DNA of 25,001 nucleotides from JAWODU01 sp046483125 (lineage in GTDB: Bacteria > Verrucomicrobiota > Kiritimatiellia > UBA8416 > JAWODU01), in contig JAWODU010000072.1 in assembly GCA_046483125.1 (NCBI GenBank), positions 1 to 25,001 on the forward strand. Reading direction: 5' to 3'. The first letter of the stretch is position 1. The number at the start of each line of letters is the position of its first letter. The notes under the pieces are model-generated. The model saw nothing but the letters and a program-made list of their open reading frames with translations, did no database searches and was not told the DNA's origin. This document shows positions 7,193 to 15,182 of this stretch, piece by piece. The position numbers were made by a program, and so were the translations under genes.

Positions 7193-8320
7193 TTATTCAG
7201 CCAGGATCGGGCCCCAGCGGCTTGATGTGCCTGTGGCAGGTTTATAGCTCAGGAACGGCCAATATACCATGAACGCCGGTCCTACGAGGCTTTCCTCAGG
7301 GACGGTACCCCAGATTCTGCCGTCCTTGCTGTTGGAAGTGTTGTCGCCGAGGGCGAAATAACGTTTGCCCGGTATCTGAAGGATGTCTGCAGGACTTCTG
7401 AGCGGAATATCCTCGGGTGCGTGGCTGTAGTGCCCGCCGGCTGGTCGATAGCCCATTGTGGAGGCTATTCTGGCTATCGCCGGCGGCCGGCGAAGAACTT
7501 TTCCGTTTATCAGGACGTTCGGGGGCACAATTCTCACGTTTTCACCGGGCAGGCCTATAAGGCGCTTTATATAATGGGTATGAGGCGGCAGTGCCGGTAT
7601 GCCATCGGTGGCAAACACTATAACGTTGCCTCTGGCAGGCTTTGCGAAATTCCAGCGGACCTTGTCAACAAAGACGTGGTCTCCGGTTACAGTTATTCCA
7701 CGCCATAGGACGGTGCCGGCGGATACGTACTCGCCGGTTACGGCGCCGGGCCTCAATTCGGCGTCTTTCGGCAGTCTGTATATCCTGGCGCCGACGCGGT
7801 ATTCGTGAACGGAGGGCTTTCCGTCGACCCTCCGCGGTCCTTCCAGAATTCCTCCTTCGGTGACGCGTACTTCGCGGTACCAGCGTCCCGTGACAATCCA
7901 TTTGACCAGTTTAAGCGGCATTTTGTCAAAGACGTCCGGGTATTCCCTGGAAAAGGAGTGAATGCCGTAAAGGGTAGGCTGCATTGATCCGGTGGGAATT
8001 TTAAAGGGCTGAATGAAATACGTACGGAACGCCATTGCAACGGCTACCGCCACTACAAGTATTTCAAAATATTCCCTCAGTACGGGGCATGACACCCTGG
8101 GGCTCAGGGCTTCCAGTTGTGCTGTCAACTCACCCGCGGCATTCTTTATTTTTTCCGGCTCACGGGATTTCATGGCGGCACGCAGGGTGTCTTCGGCGGT
8201 GCCCAGGTGATGAAGTTGATCGGGTTTCATTATATCCTCGCGCATATTGCGAAGGTGTTTCGCATGGCTCAAGGCGGCCCGTGCGGCCTTTCTGATCTGT
8301 CTGCGCTGGAAAAAGTTCAT
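7193..8320 (-). CDS. lepB: Signal peptidase I
   Basis: This membrane protease cleaves signal peptides from exported pre-proteins. Of 375 residues, the first ~80 form a charged helical extension. One membrane segment follows (about 86-99), then FIQPFKIPTGSMQPTLYG with nucleophile Ser112. Next comes HYIKRLIGLPGE with general base Lys252, and FALGDNTSNSKDGRIWG (325-337). The usual SxDSR reads SKDGR here, a Ser-to-Gly change at a position that helps the active site in the E. coli enzyme. A ~130-residue insertion separates Ser and Lys, as in other long LepB forms. The ATG directly abuts the rpe stop; it is the last gene of the minus-strand run. Confidence 0.95.
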   Translation of the reverse strand: MNFFQRRQIRKAARAALSHAKHLRNMREDIMKPDQLHHLGTAEDTLRAAMKSREPEKIKNAAGELTAQLEALSPRVSCPVLREYFEILVVAVAVAMAFRTYFIQPFKIPTGSMQPTLYGIHSFSREYPDVFDKMPLKLVKWIVTGRWYREVRVTEGGILEGPRRVDGKPSVHEYRVGARIYRLPKDAELRPGAVTGEYVSAGTVLWRGITVTGDHVFVDKVRWNFAKPARGNVIVFATDGIPALPPHTHYIKRLIGLPGENVRIVPPNVLINGKVLRRPPAIARIASTMGYRPAGGHYSHAPEDIPLRSPADILQIPGKRYFALGDNTSNSKDGRIWGTVPEESLVGPAFMVYWPFLSYKPATGTSSRWGPILAE

Positions 8321-8995
8321 TTACACCTTGGTCAGGGCCTGCGCGGCTTTTTCCCGCAACAGGGAGATTTCGGCGGCCATATCCCCTGCCCCGTACAGAA
8401 AAGTGCCGGCAATGAAGCAGTTCGCCCCGTACCGGGCGCACTGTTCGGCTGTTTCGAAATTGATCCCGCCGTCTACAAGTATATCGATATCTCTGTCCTG
8501 CTGCCGGGATTGATCGCGAACTGCCTCTATTTTAGAGAGAACTTCAGGCATGAATTCCTGTCCTCCGTAGCCCGGGTGAACCGTCATGCAGAGTACCTCA
8601 TCGATAGAGCTTATTACCGGAAAGATTATTTCTGCCGGCGTTTCCGGGTTCAGGGTAATACCGGGACGGACCCCCTCGCCCCGGATCTGTTCGATAACTT
8701 CAGGAACGTTACACTCGGATTCAATGTGTATCAGGAGTGAATCCGCTCCCGCGTCCGTGAATTTTCTGACGTACTGGTCGGGTCTGGTCATCATAAGATG
8801 AACACTTAACGGCACAGACACATGCCGCCGGGCCATTTCAACGACGGCCGGTCCCATGCTCAGATTGGGAACAAAATGCCCGTCCATGATATCTATGTGC
8901 AGGGCGTCCGCCCCCGCTTTTTCAGCGCGTTCGGCGCTTTCGGCCAGATACCCCATGTCCGCGGCCAGCAAAGAAGGTAAAATCAGTGTTTTCAC
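8321..8995 (-). CDS. rpe: Ribulose-phosphate 3-epimerase
   Basis: It interconverts ribulose 5-phosphate and xylulose 5-phosphate in the pentose phosphate pathway. The 224-residue TIM barrel shows ILPSLLAADMGYL, HIDIMDGHFVPNLSMGP with the catalytic Asp and metal ligands, SVHLMMTRPDQY, CMTVHPGYGGQEFMPEVLSK (motif 176 region) and DILVDGGINFETA with the second Asp. The start is GTG at 8995. It lies 15 bases downstream of truA and abuts lepB without a gap. Confidence 0.96.
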   Translation of the reverse strand: MKTLILPSLLAADMGYLAESAERAEKAGADALHIDIMDGHFVPNLSMGPAVVEMARRHVSVPLSVHLMMTRPDQYVRKFTDAGADSLLIHIESECNVPEVIEQIRGEGVRPGITLNPETPAEIIFPVISSIDEVLCMTVHPGYGGQEFMPEVLSKIEAVRDQSRQQDRDIDILVDGGINFETAEQCARYGANCFIAGTFLYGAGDMAAEISLLREKAAQALTKV

Positions 8996-9010
8996 GGCAA
9001 TAGCATTACC

Positions 9011-9751
9011 CTAGCGATACATTACATTCCAGAGAAAAAGTCCCCTTGCCGGCGCCGTAGGCACACGGGCCGTACGTTTTCGTGAATAGAGTATTTTCCC
9101 GGTTTCCGAGGGAGTCGCGGCGCCCTCCCCTACCCTCAACAGGATACCGGCCAGGCTTCGAACCATCTTGTAGAGGAAACCCGGGGCCCTGGCCGTTATT
9201 ATCACGTCGTTTCCGCGCGCGGTTACGCGAAGTTCGTTCAGGGTACAGAACGTTGTTTTCACGTCACGGTTCGCATTTGCCGTGTAGGCGGCAAAATCAT
9301 GGTTCCCCGTAAGGTAAGAAGCGGCTTTTTTCATTGCTTCGATGTCAATATCCGGCGTTGCCCGGGTTCTGTATCTGGACAAAAAAGGCGATATTACACG
9401 GGCTCTCGAAATGAAGTAGCGATATTCTTTTCGGCGGACACTGTACCTCGCGTGAAAATTGCTTGAAACCGGCGCGGCTTTCATTACCCGGATATCGTGC
9501 GGAAGGACAGCGTTGGCGCCTTTTACCAGCCGCCCCGCATCAAAAGTTTTTTCAGTATCGAAATGGGCAACCTGTTTGCGGGCATGTACGCCCCTGTCAG
9601 TGCGCCCGCTTCCGTGAACGCGAGGAGTTTGAGCACTGAGGCGGCGCAGGGCCTTTTCCAGTTCACCCTGAATACTCGGAGCTCCGGGCTGAATCTGCCA
9701 GCCCGAATAACGCGTACCGTCGTAGGAAATATCAATCCTGTACCTGTTCAT
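9011..9751 (-). CDS. truA: tRNA pseudouridine synthase A
   Basis: TruA makes pseudouridine at positions 38-40 of tRNA anticodon stems. The motifs YRIDISYDGTRYSGWQ, GSGRTDRGVHA (catalytic Asp), VRRKEYRYFI, FAAYTANAN and FLYKMVRSLAGILL are all present. I prefer the ATG at 9751 (MNRYRIDISYDG), which overlaps ruvX by 20 bases and matches the family N-terminus. The frame stays open to an ATG at 9808, but the extra 19 residues do not resemble the family and would overlap ruvX by 77 bases. Confidence 0.94.
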   Translation of the reverse strand: MNRYRIDISYDGTRYSGWQIQPGAPSIQGELEKALRRLSAQTPRVHGSGRTDRGVHARKQVAHFDTEKTFDAGRLVKGANAVLPHDIRVMKAAPVSSNFHARYSVRRKEYRYFISRARVISPFLSRYRTRATPDIDIEAMKKAASYLTGNHDFAAYTANANRDVKTTFCTLNELRVTARGNDVIITARAPGFLYKMVRSLAGILLRVGEGAATPSETGKILYSRKRTARVPTAPARGLFLWNVMYR

Positions 9752-10202
9752 CACCGTTTCTGTGCCGGACTGCCTGAGACCCTGCGTCAATTTCGGATTG
9801 AGTTTCAAGATACGATTGGAGCAGGACCCGGGCTGCCAGCTTATCGATCAGGTGCTTGCGTTTGGCCCTGCTTACGTCCGCGGCAAGAAGCGCCCGCTCG
9901 GCTTCCCCGGATGAAAGCCGCTCATCCCGCAGAACAATCGGCACGCGGCAGACTTCTTCCAGTTTCAGTTTCAGCCTTCTCACACGGCGGCTCATTTCGC
10001 TTTCAGTACCGTTCATGTTCAGGGGAAGTCCAAGCACAAGGGCTTCGGCTTCGGTCTCTTCGAGTATTTCACAGATAACCCGAACCTGACGGTCGATATC
10101 GGCGGCCTTCCGGACGCAAAGAGGCGTGGCTACCAGGCCGTCGGGATCGCTCAAGGCGAAACCCATACGTTTCGTTCCGTAATCAACCGCGAGGATGCGC
10201 AT
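9732..10202 (-). CDS. ruvX: Putative pre-16S rRNA nuclease (YqgF/RuvX family)
   Basis: This RNase H-fold protein acts in maturation of the 16S rRNA 5' end and was earlier called a Holliday junction resolvase homologue. The 156-residue product shows ILAVDYGTKRMGFALSD (first catalytic Asp), LVLGLPLNMNGTES, LRDERLSSGEAERAL and HLIDKLAARVLLQSYLE (last Asp). Length and start match the family. It lies between manC (30-base gap) and truA (overlap). Confidence 0.93.
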   Translation of the reverse strand: MRILAVDYGTKRMGFALSDPDGLVATPLCVRKAADIDRQVRVICEILEETEAEALVLGLPLNMNGTESEMSRRVRRLKLKLEEVCRVPIVLRDERLSSGEAERALLAADVSRAKRKHLIDKLAARVLLQSYLETQSEIDAGSQAVRHRNGDEQVQD

Positions 10203-10232
10203 GGCGCTTCAGTCAGCCTCCCTGTCAGGCGT

Positions 10233-11318
10233 TCAGAGTACGTCGCCGCAAGTATTATCTTCTGACAGTTTCTTTACCATTGCTTTGACTTCCTGGGCGC
10301 GTTCCCTGGTGCATACGAGTGTTGCGTTTTCGGCATGTACCACGATGAGACCCCGCACTCCCATCAGGGCGGTAACGCGATTATGCGAAACGACAATATT
10401 GCCTTCGGCGTCAATTGTTTTGCATCTTCCGATCAGAATGTTTCCGGAAGAATCCTTATCGAAATGATTTTCCAAAGCCGGCCATGAGCCGACGTCATCC
10501 CAGTCAAATAATCCCTTTACCACTACTATGTTGCGGGCCTTTTCCATTACGGCGTAGTCCACTGATATCTTCCTGAGCTTTGAATATTCGGTTTCAAGCA
10601 TGTCCTGGAAATCTTCTTTTCCCGCATGAGAAGCCATTGTTTCCGACATCGCGTACAACGGCGGTTCGAATTCTTTCAGGGCTTTAAGAAAGCTGTTTAC
10701 CGACCACACGAACATTCCGGAGTTCCAGTAATAATTGCCCTTTTCGAGGTATTTCCCCGCCGTTGCCCTGTCCGGTTTTTCAACGAAGCGCCGCGCTGCG
10801 GCAAACTCAATACCGTCCCGTTCGGAAAGTGCATTGCCCGCTTCGATATATCCGAAACCGGTGCTTGGAAAACCGGGTTTGATGCCTATCGTTATAAGAA
10901 CGTCGGACGAAGAAGCCGTTTTCATGGATTCGGCCAGCGTTTTCTGAAATATCGGTATATCTTCAATGATATGGTCTGCCGTAAGGACGCAGAACACGGC
11001 TTCGGGATCCCTCGCCTTGACAAGGGCGGCTCCCAGTGCGCACGCGGCGGCTGTGTCCCGTCCAAAGGGTTCGCCTACAATGTTTTCCCCGGGCAGTTCC
11101 GGCGCCGTTTGACGGACAGCTTCCGTGAGTTCATCCCGTGTAATAATAAAAATGTTCCGTAGCGGTATCAGGCCTTCCAGCCTCTTGACAGCGAGGGACA
11201 GAAGAGGTTCGTCACCCACGAGAGAGAGCAATTGTTTCGGGCGCGAACGGGTGCTCAAGGGCCAGAATCGTTCCCCTTTGCCTCCTGCCATAATTACAGC
11301 GCAGCATTTCTCTGTCAT
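10233..11318 (-). CDS. manC: Mannose-1-phosphate guanylyltransferase
   Basis: It makes GDP-mannose from GTP and mannose 1-phosphate, a donor for surface polysaccharides and a precursor of GDP-fucose. The 361-residue product starts with the nucleotidyltransferase signature VIMAGGKGERFWPLSTRSRPKQLL and contains GEPFGRDTAAACALGA, CVLTADHII, FVEKPD and YYWNSGMFVW. It lacks the C-terminal phosphomannose isomerase domain of bifunctional enzymes. AAGGAG precedes the ATG. Its place in the same run as wzm/wzt suggests it supplies sugar for the exported polysaccharide. Confidence 0.95.
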   Translation of the reverse strand: MTEKCCAVIMAGGKGERFWPLSTRSRPKQLLSLVGDEPLLSLAVKRLEGLIPLRNIFIITRDELTEAVRQTAPELPGENIVGEPFGRDTAAACALGAALVKARDPEAVFCVLTADHIIEDIPIFQKTLAESMKTASSSDVLITIGIKPGFPSTGFGYIEAGNALSERDGIEFAAARRFVEKPDRATAGKYLEKGNYYWNSGMFVWSVNSFLKALKEFEPPLYAMSETMASHAGKEDFQDMLETEYSKLRKISVDYAVMEKARNIVVVKGLFDWDDVGSWPALENHFDKDSSGNILIGRCKTIDAEGNIVVSHNRVTALMGVRGLIVVHAENATLVCTRERAQEVKAMVKKLSEDNTCGDVL

Positions 11319-11332
11319 AACGCAGTTCTCCT

Positions 11333-12115
11333 TTACTTACGGTCGGACCCGGCGGCCCGGCTTCTATTGAGTTCGTATATTCTGTAAAGACCGTAAATGG
11401 TCAGGTTTTTGTCTATTGTAAAAGGCATGTCCAGGTCTCCCATCGCCCATCGGGCGTATCCTCCCGTAGCGCACAATTTCACGTTCTTTACCCGGAGGCC
11501 GGATTTGATGCCGGTAACTATTTCTCTTACCATGCCCCTGCAGCCCGTCCGGGCTCCCGTGCGCATCGCTGTTTTGGTGCTTTTGCCTATACAGGGACAC
11601 GGCCCTTTAAGCGTTATTTCAGGAAGAAGGGCGGTTTTCTCCGAAAGGTATCTGGTCATAAACGGCAGACCAGGCGCGATAACACCTCCCACATAAGCGC
11701 CTTCCGGTGAAATAACGTCGAAAGTCAGCGCGGTACCGAAGTCCGCCACTATGGCAGGCGCGCCGTACTTTTCATAAACCGCGCAGGCGTTAGCCAGGCG
11801 GTCCGCGCCTATTGTTGAAGGTCTCGGGTAAGATATGCGAACGCCGAGATTCAGCCTGTGATCTACAACCAGTGGGTTTTTCCGGGTTAGTTTCGCTATT
11901 GCACGCCTCCACTGGAGGCTGTACTCGGGCACCACGGAACACAATACCGCGTCGTCCGCGTTGTGCCTGTGAATGAGCCCTTTGAGGCGGGCGTCGGGCG
12001 GGGTCGTTCTTTTTTCCGCTGTCGGAAACCTCCGCACGGATGAAATTCTTCCGCCCCGTCCCGCACCGACGGTGATGTTGGTATTTCCGATATCAACCAG
12101 CAGTACTGACTTCAC
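11333..12115 (-). CDS. coaX: Type III pantothenate kinase
   Basis: It phosphorylates pantothenate, the first step of CoA synthesis. The 260-residue product has the acetate/sugar kinase fold motifs of the type III class: LLVDIGNTNITVG (phosphate loop), IGADRLANACAVYEKYG, IVADFGTALTFDVISPEGAYVGGVIAPGL, and a C-terminal CATGGYA. The ATG overlaps the nadC stop by four bases (12112-12115), so NAD and CoA synthesis genes are translationally coupled. Confidence 0.95.
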   Translation of the reverse strand: MKSVLLVDIGNTNITVGAGRGGRISSVRRFPTAEKRTTPPDARLKGLIHRHNADDAVLCSVVPEYSLQWRRAIAKLTRKNPLVVDHRLNLGVRISYPRPSTIGADRLANACAVYEKYGAPAIVADFGTALTFDVISPEGAYVGGVIAPGLPFMTRYLSEKTALLPEITLKGPCPCIGKSTKTAMRTGARTGCRGMVREIVTGIKSGLRVKNVKLCATGGYARWAMGDLDMPFTIDKNLTIYGLYRIYELNRSRAAGSDRK

Positions 12116-12954
12116 TGTCCGGAAACTCCCGGTAAAAACTCCAGGGAAAACGGGGAGGCAGGGGCGGAATGAGTGAGACGGCCCACCGAAACAGCGTTCA
12201 CGCCGGTGCGAGCCGTGTCTTCCAGGGTGTCAAGGTCGATTTCTCCGGAAGCCTCCAGTTTACACTGTCCCGCGCAAAGTCTTACGCATTGTCGAAGCTG
12301 TTCGCTGTTCATATTATCCAGCAGTATCCAGTCCGGTTTCAATGCCAGTATTTCCTCAAGCTGTTCTTCCCGTTCAACCTCGATTTCGATCTGGAGGCCG
12401 GGTTTATCCCGGCGCAATTTCTCAACGGTCCGCTTCAGGTTAGCTGAGCCTTCAGCAGCCACGGCCTGCAGGTGATTGTCTTTCATGAGCACCCGATCGT
12501 GCAGGCCCATCCTGTGATTTACTCCGCCGCCGCATCTGACGGCATGTTTTTCCAGAACCCTGAGCGTCGGCGCCGTCTTTCGGGTATCCAGCACTTCCAC
12601 TCCGTGTTCGGCGGCAACTGCGACGAACCTGGCGGTCAGCGTGGAAATACCCGACATCAGCTGGAGAAAATTAAGGGCAGTGCGTTCGGCGGCGAGTATC
12701 GGACGAGCCGCGCCGGTTACGCGCAGGACGCGTTCCGCGGGTTTCAGGACGGCGCCGTCCTCCGCGGCTTTTGTACATTGCAGGGACGGGTCTGCCGTGT
12801 GAAAGACGGCTACAGCCACGTCAATGCCGCTGAGAACGCAGTCACCGCCGGCCGAGATGATGCCTTCGGCTGTTTTCCCTTCGGGAATAACGGCCTCACT
12901 GGTAACATCCCCCCCGCCGGCGTCTTCGGTAAACGCCCGCCGCACAATGTCCAT
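12112..12954 (-). CDS. nadC: Quinolinate phosphoribosyltransferase (carboxylating)
   Basis: It converts quinolinate and PRPP to nicotinate mononucleotide in de novo NAD synthesis. The 280 residues show EDAGGGDVTSEAVIP, AERTALNFLQLMSGISTLT, VLDTRKTAPTLRVLEKHAVRCGG, NHRMGLHDRVLMKDNHL, EIEVE and EASGEIDLDTL. The ATG at 12954 has no ribosome-binding site. Eight codons upstream in the same frame, a CTG at 12978 follows GAGGTGAT at ideal spacing, and would add LNTVSAEI, matching the usual length before the helix. The true start may be that CTG. Confidence 0.94.
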   Translation of the reverse strand: MDIVRRAFTEDAGGGDVTSEAVIPEGKTAEGIISAGGDCVLSGIDVAVAVFHTADPSLQCTKAAEDGAVLKPAERVLRVTGAARPILAAERTALNFLQLMSGISTLTARFVAVAAEHGVEVLDTRKTAPTLRVLEKHAVRCGGGVNHRMGLHDRVLMKDNHLQAVAAEGSANLKRTVEKLRRDKPGLQIEIEVEREEQLEEILALKPDWILLDNMNSEQLRQCVRLCAGQCKLEASGEIDLDTLEDTARTGVNAVSVGRLTHSAPASPFSLEFLPGVSGQ

Positions 12955-13017
12955 GATTTCCGCGCTGACGGTATTCAGTTTATCACCTCAAAAGACGGCC
13001 CTTATCCCGCCGCCGAC

Positions 13018-14199
13018 TCAAACATTCCACTTGCTTGGAAAATAACAGCACCCCGTTATATCTTTTCCCGTGCGGCATTCAAGCGCATACTGCCTGTCGA
13101 GACGATGATAGTTTGTCCGGTGGTCGCTGGAGTGTACGGAGAACGAGAAGAGATATGTGCCCCTCGCGAAGGGAATGGTTTCGGCGACAACTTCCACGGA
13201 ACCCTTACCGTGTACCGAGGGAATCCCAACGCCTTCAAGCTGCGTGTTTGTGCCGTATATTTCACGGCCTTCGCTGTCTGATATTCCGAAACCGAATACG
13301 GGATCACGAACCTCCCCGGGAGCTTCGTAAGATATTCTGGCTTTCACCGTTGTGCCGGAGCGCAGTTCCGTAAGAGGGCGGCCGGCGCCGTCTTTAAAAT
13401 CAATATTCGTGATTCTGACTTCTCCGGTCCCCCATTCCCTGCCCAGTTCGCCCGTCAATTTCTCACGGCCGGTTGAACGGTAGCGTTCAACCACGGATTC
13501 GGGTTCTCCCAAACCGACGACTGTTCCTTTGTCCAGGTGCAGAATCCGGTGACTCATACGCATTACCGTAGGAAGATCGTGTGAAACGATCAGCATGGTT
13601 TTACCTTCATCCTGAAATTTCTTCATTCGCTTCATACACTTGCGCTGGAAGGATTCATCTCCTACGGCCAGCACTTCATCAACCAGAAGAAGGTCCGGAT
13701 TCACCTCGACGGCCACGGCGAAACCCAGCCTGACGTACATGCCGGAGGAGTAATGCTTGACCGGCTGGTCTATGTATTCTCCTATCCCGGCAAATTCCAG
13801 TATCGCGTTGTATCTTTCCTTCATCAACCGCTTCGACAGTCCCATGATCGCACCGTAAAGGAATACATTTTCGCGGCCGGTCAGGTCCGGATGGAAACCT
13901 GCCCCGAGTTCCAGAAGGGAGGATATTGTGCCTTTTGTTTGAATAGTGCCTTTTGTAACGGGCATGGTACCTGCGACGAGTGACAGCAAGGTGCTCTTGC
14001 CGGCCCCGTTCGCCCCTATGATACCCAGTGTTTCACCGCCTCGTACCTCGAAGTCCACATTCTTTAAAGCCGCAAAGCGTCTGCTTCCTCCGCGTTTCAG
14101 CATGTCAAGCGCCGCGGATTTCAAGGTCCTTATCCCACTCTTGTAAAGACGGAATTCCTTGTCTACTCCAACAACGGATATGACGGTTTCCTGGTTCAT
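13018..14199 (-). CDS. wzt: ABC transporter ATPase for polysaccharide export (Wzt type)
   Basis: Wzt powers export of O-antigen or similar polysaccharides through Wzm. In the 393-residue product the ATPase domain (1-~240) has Walker A GANGAGKST at 62-70, the signature YSSGM at 150-154 (typical of Wzt/TagH), Walker B LLLVDE about 170-175 and the switch His in VSHD. Residues ~245-393 form a C-terminal beta domain like the Wzt glycan-recognition domain. It starts four bases after the wzm stop. The C-terminal part decides substrate in Wzt homologues; specificity here cannot be read from sequence. Confidence 0.92.
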   Translation of the reverse strand: MNQETVISVVGVDKEFRLYKSGIRTLKSAALDMLKRGGSRRFAALKNVDFEVRGGETLGIIGANGAGKSTLLSLVAGTMPVTKGTIQTKGTISSLLELGAGFHPDLTGRENVFLYGAIMGLSKRLMKERYNAILEFAGIGEYIDQPVKHYSSGMYVRLGFAVAVEVNPDLLLVDEVLAVGDESFQRKCMKRMKKFQDEGKTMLIVSHDLPTVMRMSHRILHLDKGTVVGLGEPESVVERYRSTGREKLTGELGREWGTGEVRITNIDFKDGAGRPLTELRSGTTVKARISYEAPGEVRDPVFGFGISDSEGREIYGTNTQLEGVGIPSVHGKGSVEVVAETIPFARGTYLFSFSVHSSDHRTNYHRLDRQYALECRTGKDITGCCYFPSKWNV

Positions 14200-14203
14200 T
14201 TGT

Positions 14204-14977
14204 TCAGAGCTCTTCCGCGAAGCGAGATTGGGATAATTGAAAGACTATGATGCCGGCTATGAATACGGTCCATGCCACGGTAAACGAGACAGCCAGCATG
14301 CCTTCGGGCATCGGCGGGGCCGATATGAGAGCCGAACGGTACGTTTCCACTATGCCCGCCATGGGGTTAAGGGACAGCAGGTACTCCCACTGCGGCACAT
14401 TGTCACGGACAAACGAAAAGGGGTAGATTACCGGAGTAAGAAAGAACCAGGCGATTGTGATTATTGACACCAGATGCTCCGTGTCCCGGAAAAAAACGTT
14501 TGAAGAGGAAATCACCAGTGCCAGACCGGTGCATAAGGCGATCTGGGTAAGGATCGCAAAAGGAAGAAAATAAAGCGAACCGACATCGGAGCCCACAACG
14601 ATGAGAAAGGCCGCCAGAACCACGCATGAAAGAAAAAAATTCACGAGGTTTCCCAGCACCATCGCCATGGGCAATATAATTCTCGGGAAAGAGGTTTTCT
14701 TGACCAGAGGGCCGTTGCCTATTATCGCGTGCAGGGAATCACCCATGCACGTCACGAGAAACTGCCACACGATAATGCCCACTACGAGTGTAGCCAGGTT
14801 GGTGGATACTTTCAGGATGTTGAGAAAAAACGAGTAGATAACAATCAGGGCAATCGGCACCAGCAGAGACCAGAAAAAACCCAGCATAGAGCTCTTGTAC
14901 CTGATCTTCAGGTTCCGGGCCACAAGGATCAGAAGAAGTTCCCTGTATCTGTATATGGCGGCTGCGAGTCTGTACAT
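14204..14977 (-). CDS. wzm: ABC transporter permease for polysaccharide export (Wzm type)
   Basis: The six-helix ABC2-type permease pairs with the downstream wzt. Motifs are YRELLLILVARNLKIRYKSSMLG, split after the amphipathic helix by FFWSLLVPIALIVIYSF, and a C-terminal EYLLSLNPMAGIVETYR. The frame is open to 15310, but that extension would run into the divergent fucI and is not permease-like. I chose the ATG at 14977 (MYRLAAAIYRYREL). A GTG at 15031 would add 18 residues and cannot be excluded. Neither has a clear ribosome-binding site. Confidence 0.85.
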   Translation of the reverse strand: MYRLAAAIYRYRELLLILVARNLKIRYKSSMLGFFWSLLVPIALIVIYSFFLNILKVSTNLATLVVGIIVWQFLVTCMGDSLHAIIGNGPLVKKTSFPRIILPMAMVLGNLVNFFLSCVVLAAFLIVVGSDVGSLYFLPFAILTQIALCTGLALVISSSNVFFRDTEHLVSIITIAWFFLTPVIYPFSFVRDNVPQWEYLLSLNPMAGIVETYRSALISAPPMPEGMLAVSFTVAWTVFIAGIIVFQLSQSRFAEEL

Positions 14978-14986
14978 AGGGGGGTA

Positions 14987-15015
14987 ATTGTCGGCTGAAG
15001 GACGCAAAATGTCAA
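14987..15015 (-). promoter_or_regulatory. Candidate promoter for wzm and the downstream run
   Basis: On the minus strand, TTGACA (15015-15010) is followed after 17 bases by GACAAT (14992-14987). If used, transcription would begin only a few bases before the ATG at 14977, giving an almost leaderless message, consistent with the missing ribosome-binding site. If wzm really starts at 15031, this match is inside the gene and meaningless. Confidence 0.3.
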
Positions 15016-15106
15016 GTTTGACGGAAGTCACAGCTTTGAAAACAGGACCGCTTATCCGCGATACAGGAAGAGCAAGGCGGGCTGCACGCAACGGCGGGTT
15101 AATGTC

Positions 15107-15135
15107 TTGCAAACGGGCCTGGGCGGCAGTATGGT
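15107..15135 (+). promoter_or_regulatory. Candidate promoter for fucI
   Basis: TTGCAA at 15107-15112 and TATGGT at 15130-15135 are separated by 17 bases, leaving about 40 bases of leader before the fucI ATG. It is a sequence match only. Confidence 0.3.
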
Positions 15136-15182
15136 AAGGGGTTTCACTATTCGAGACTTTTGCGATACTGAGGAGAAGTAAC

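Noticed and set aside
8117..8740. 207-codon open frame on the plus strand opposite lepB/rpe
   Set aside because: It is antisense to two clear enzymes with intact motifs, and its protein has no family character.
12472..13281. 269-codon plus-strand frame opposite nadC and wzt
   Set aside because: It spans two well-supported opposite-strand genes; it is a shadow of high-GC codon usage.
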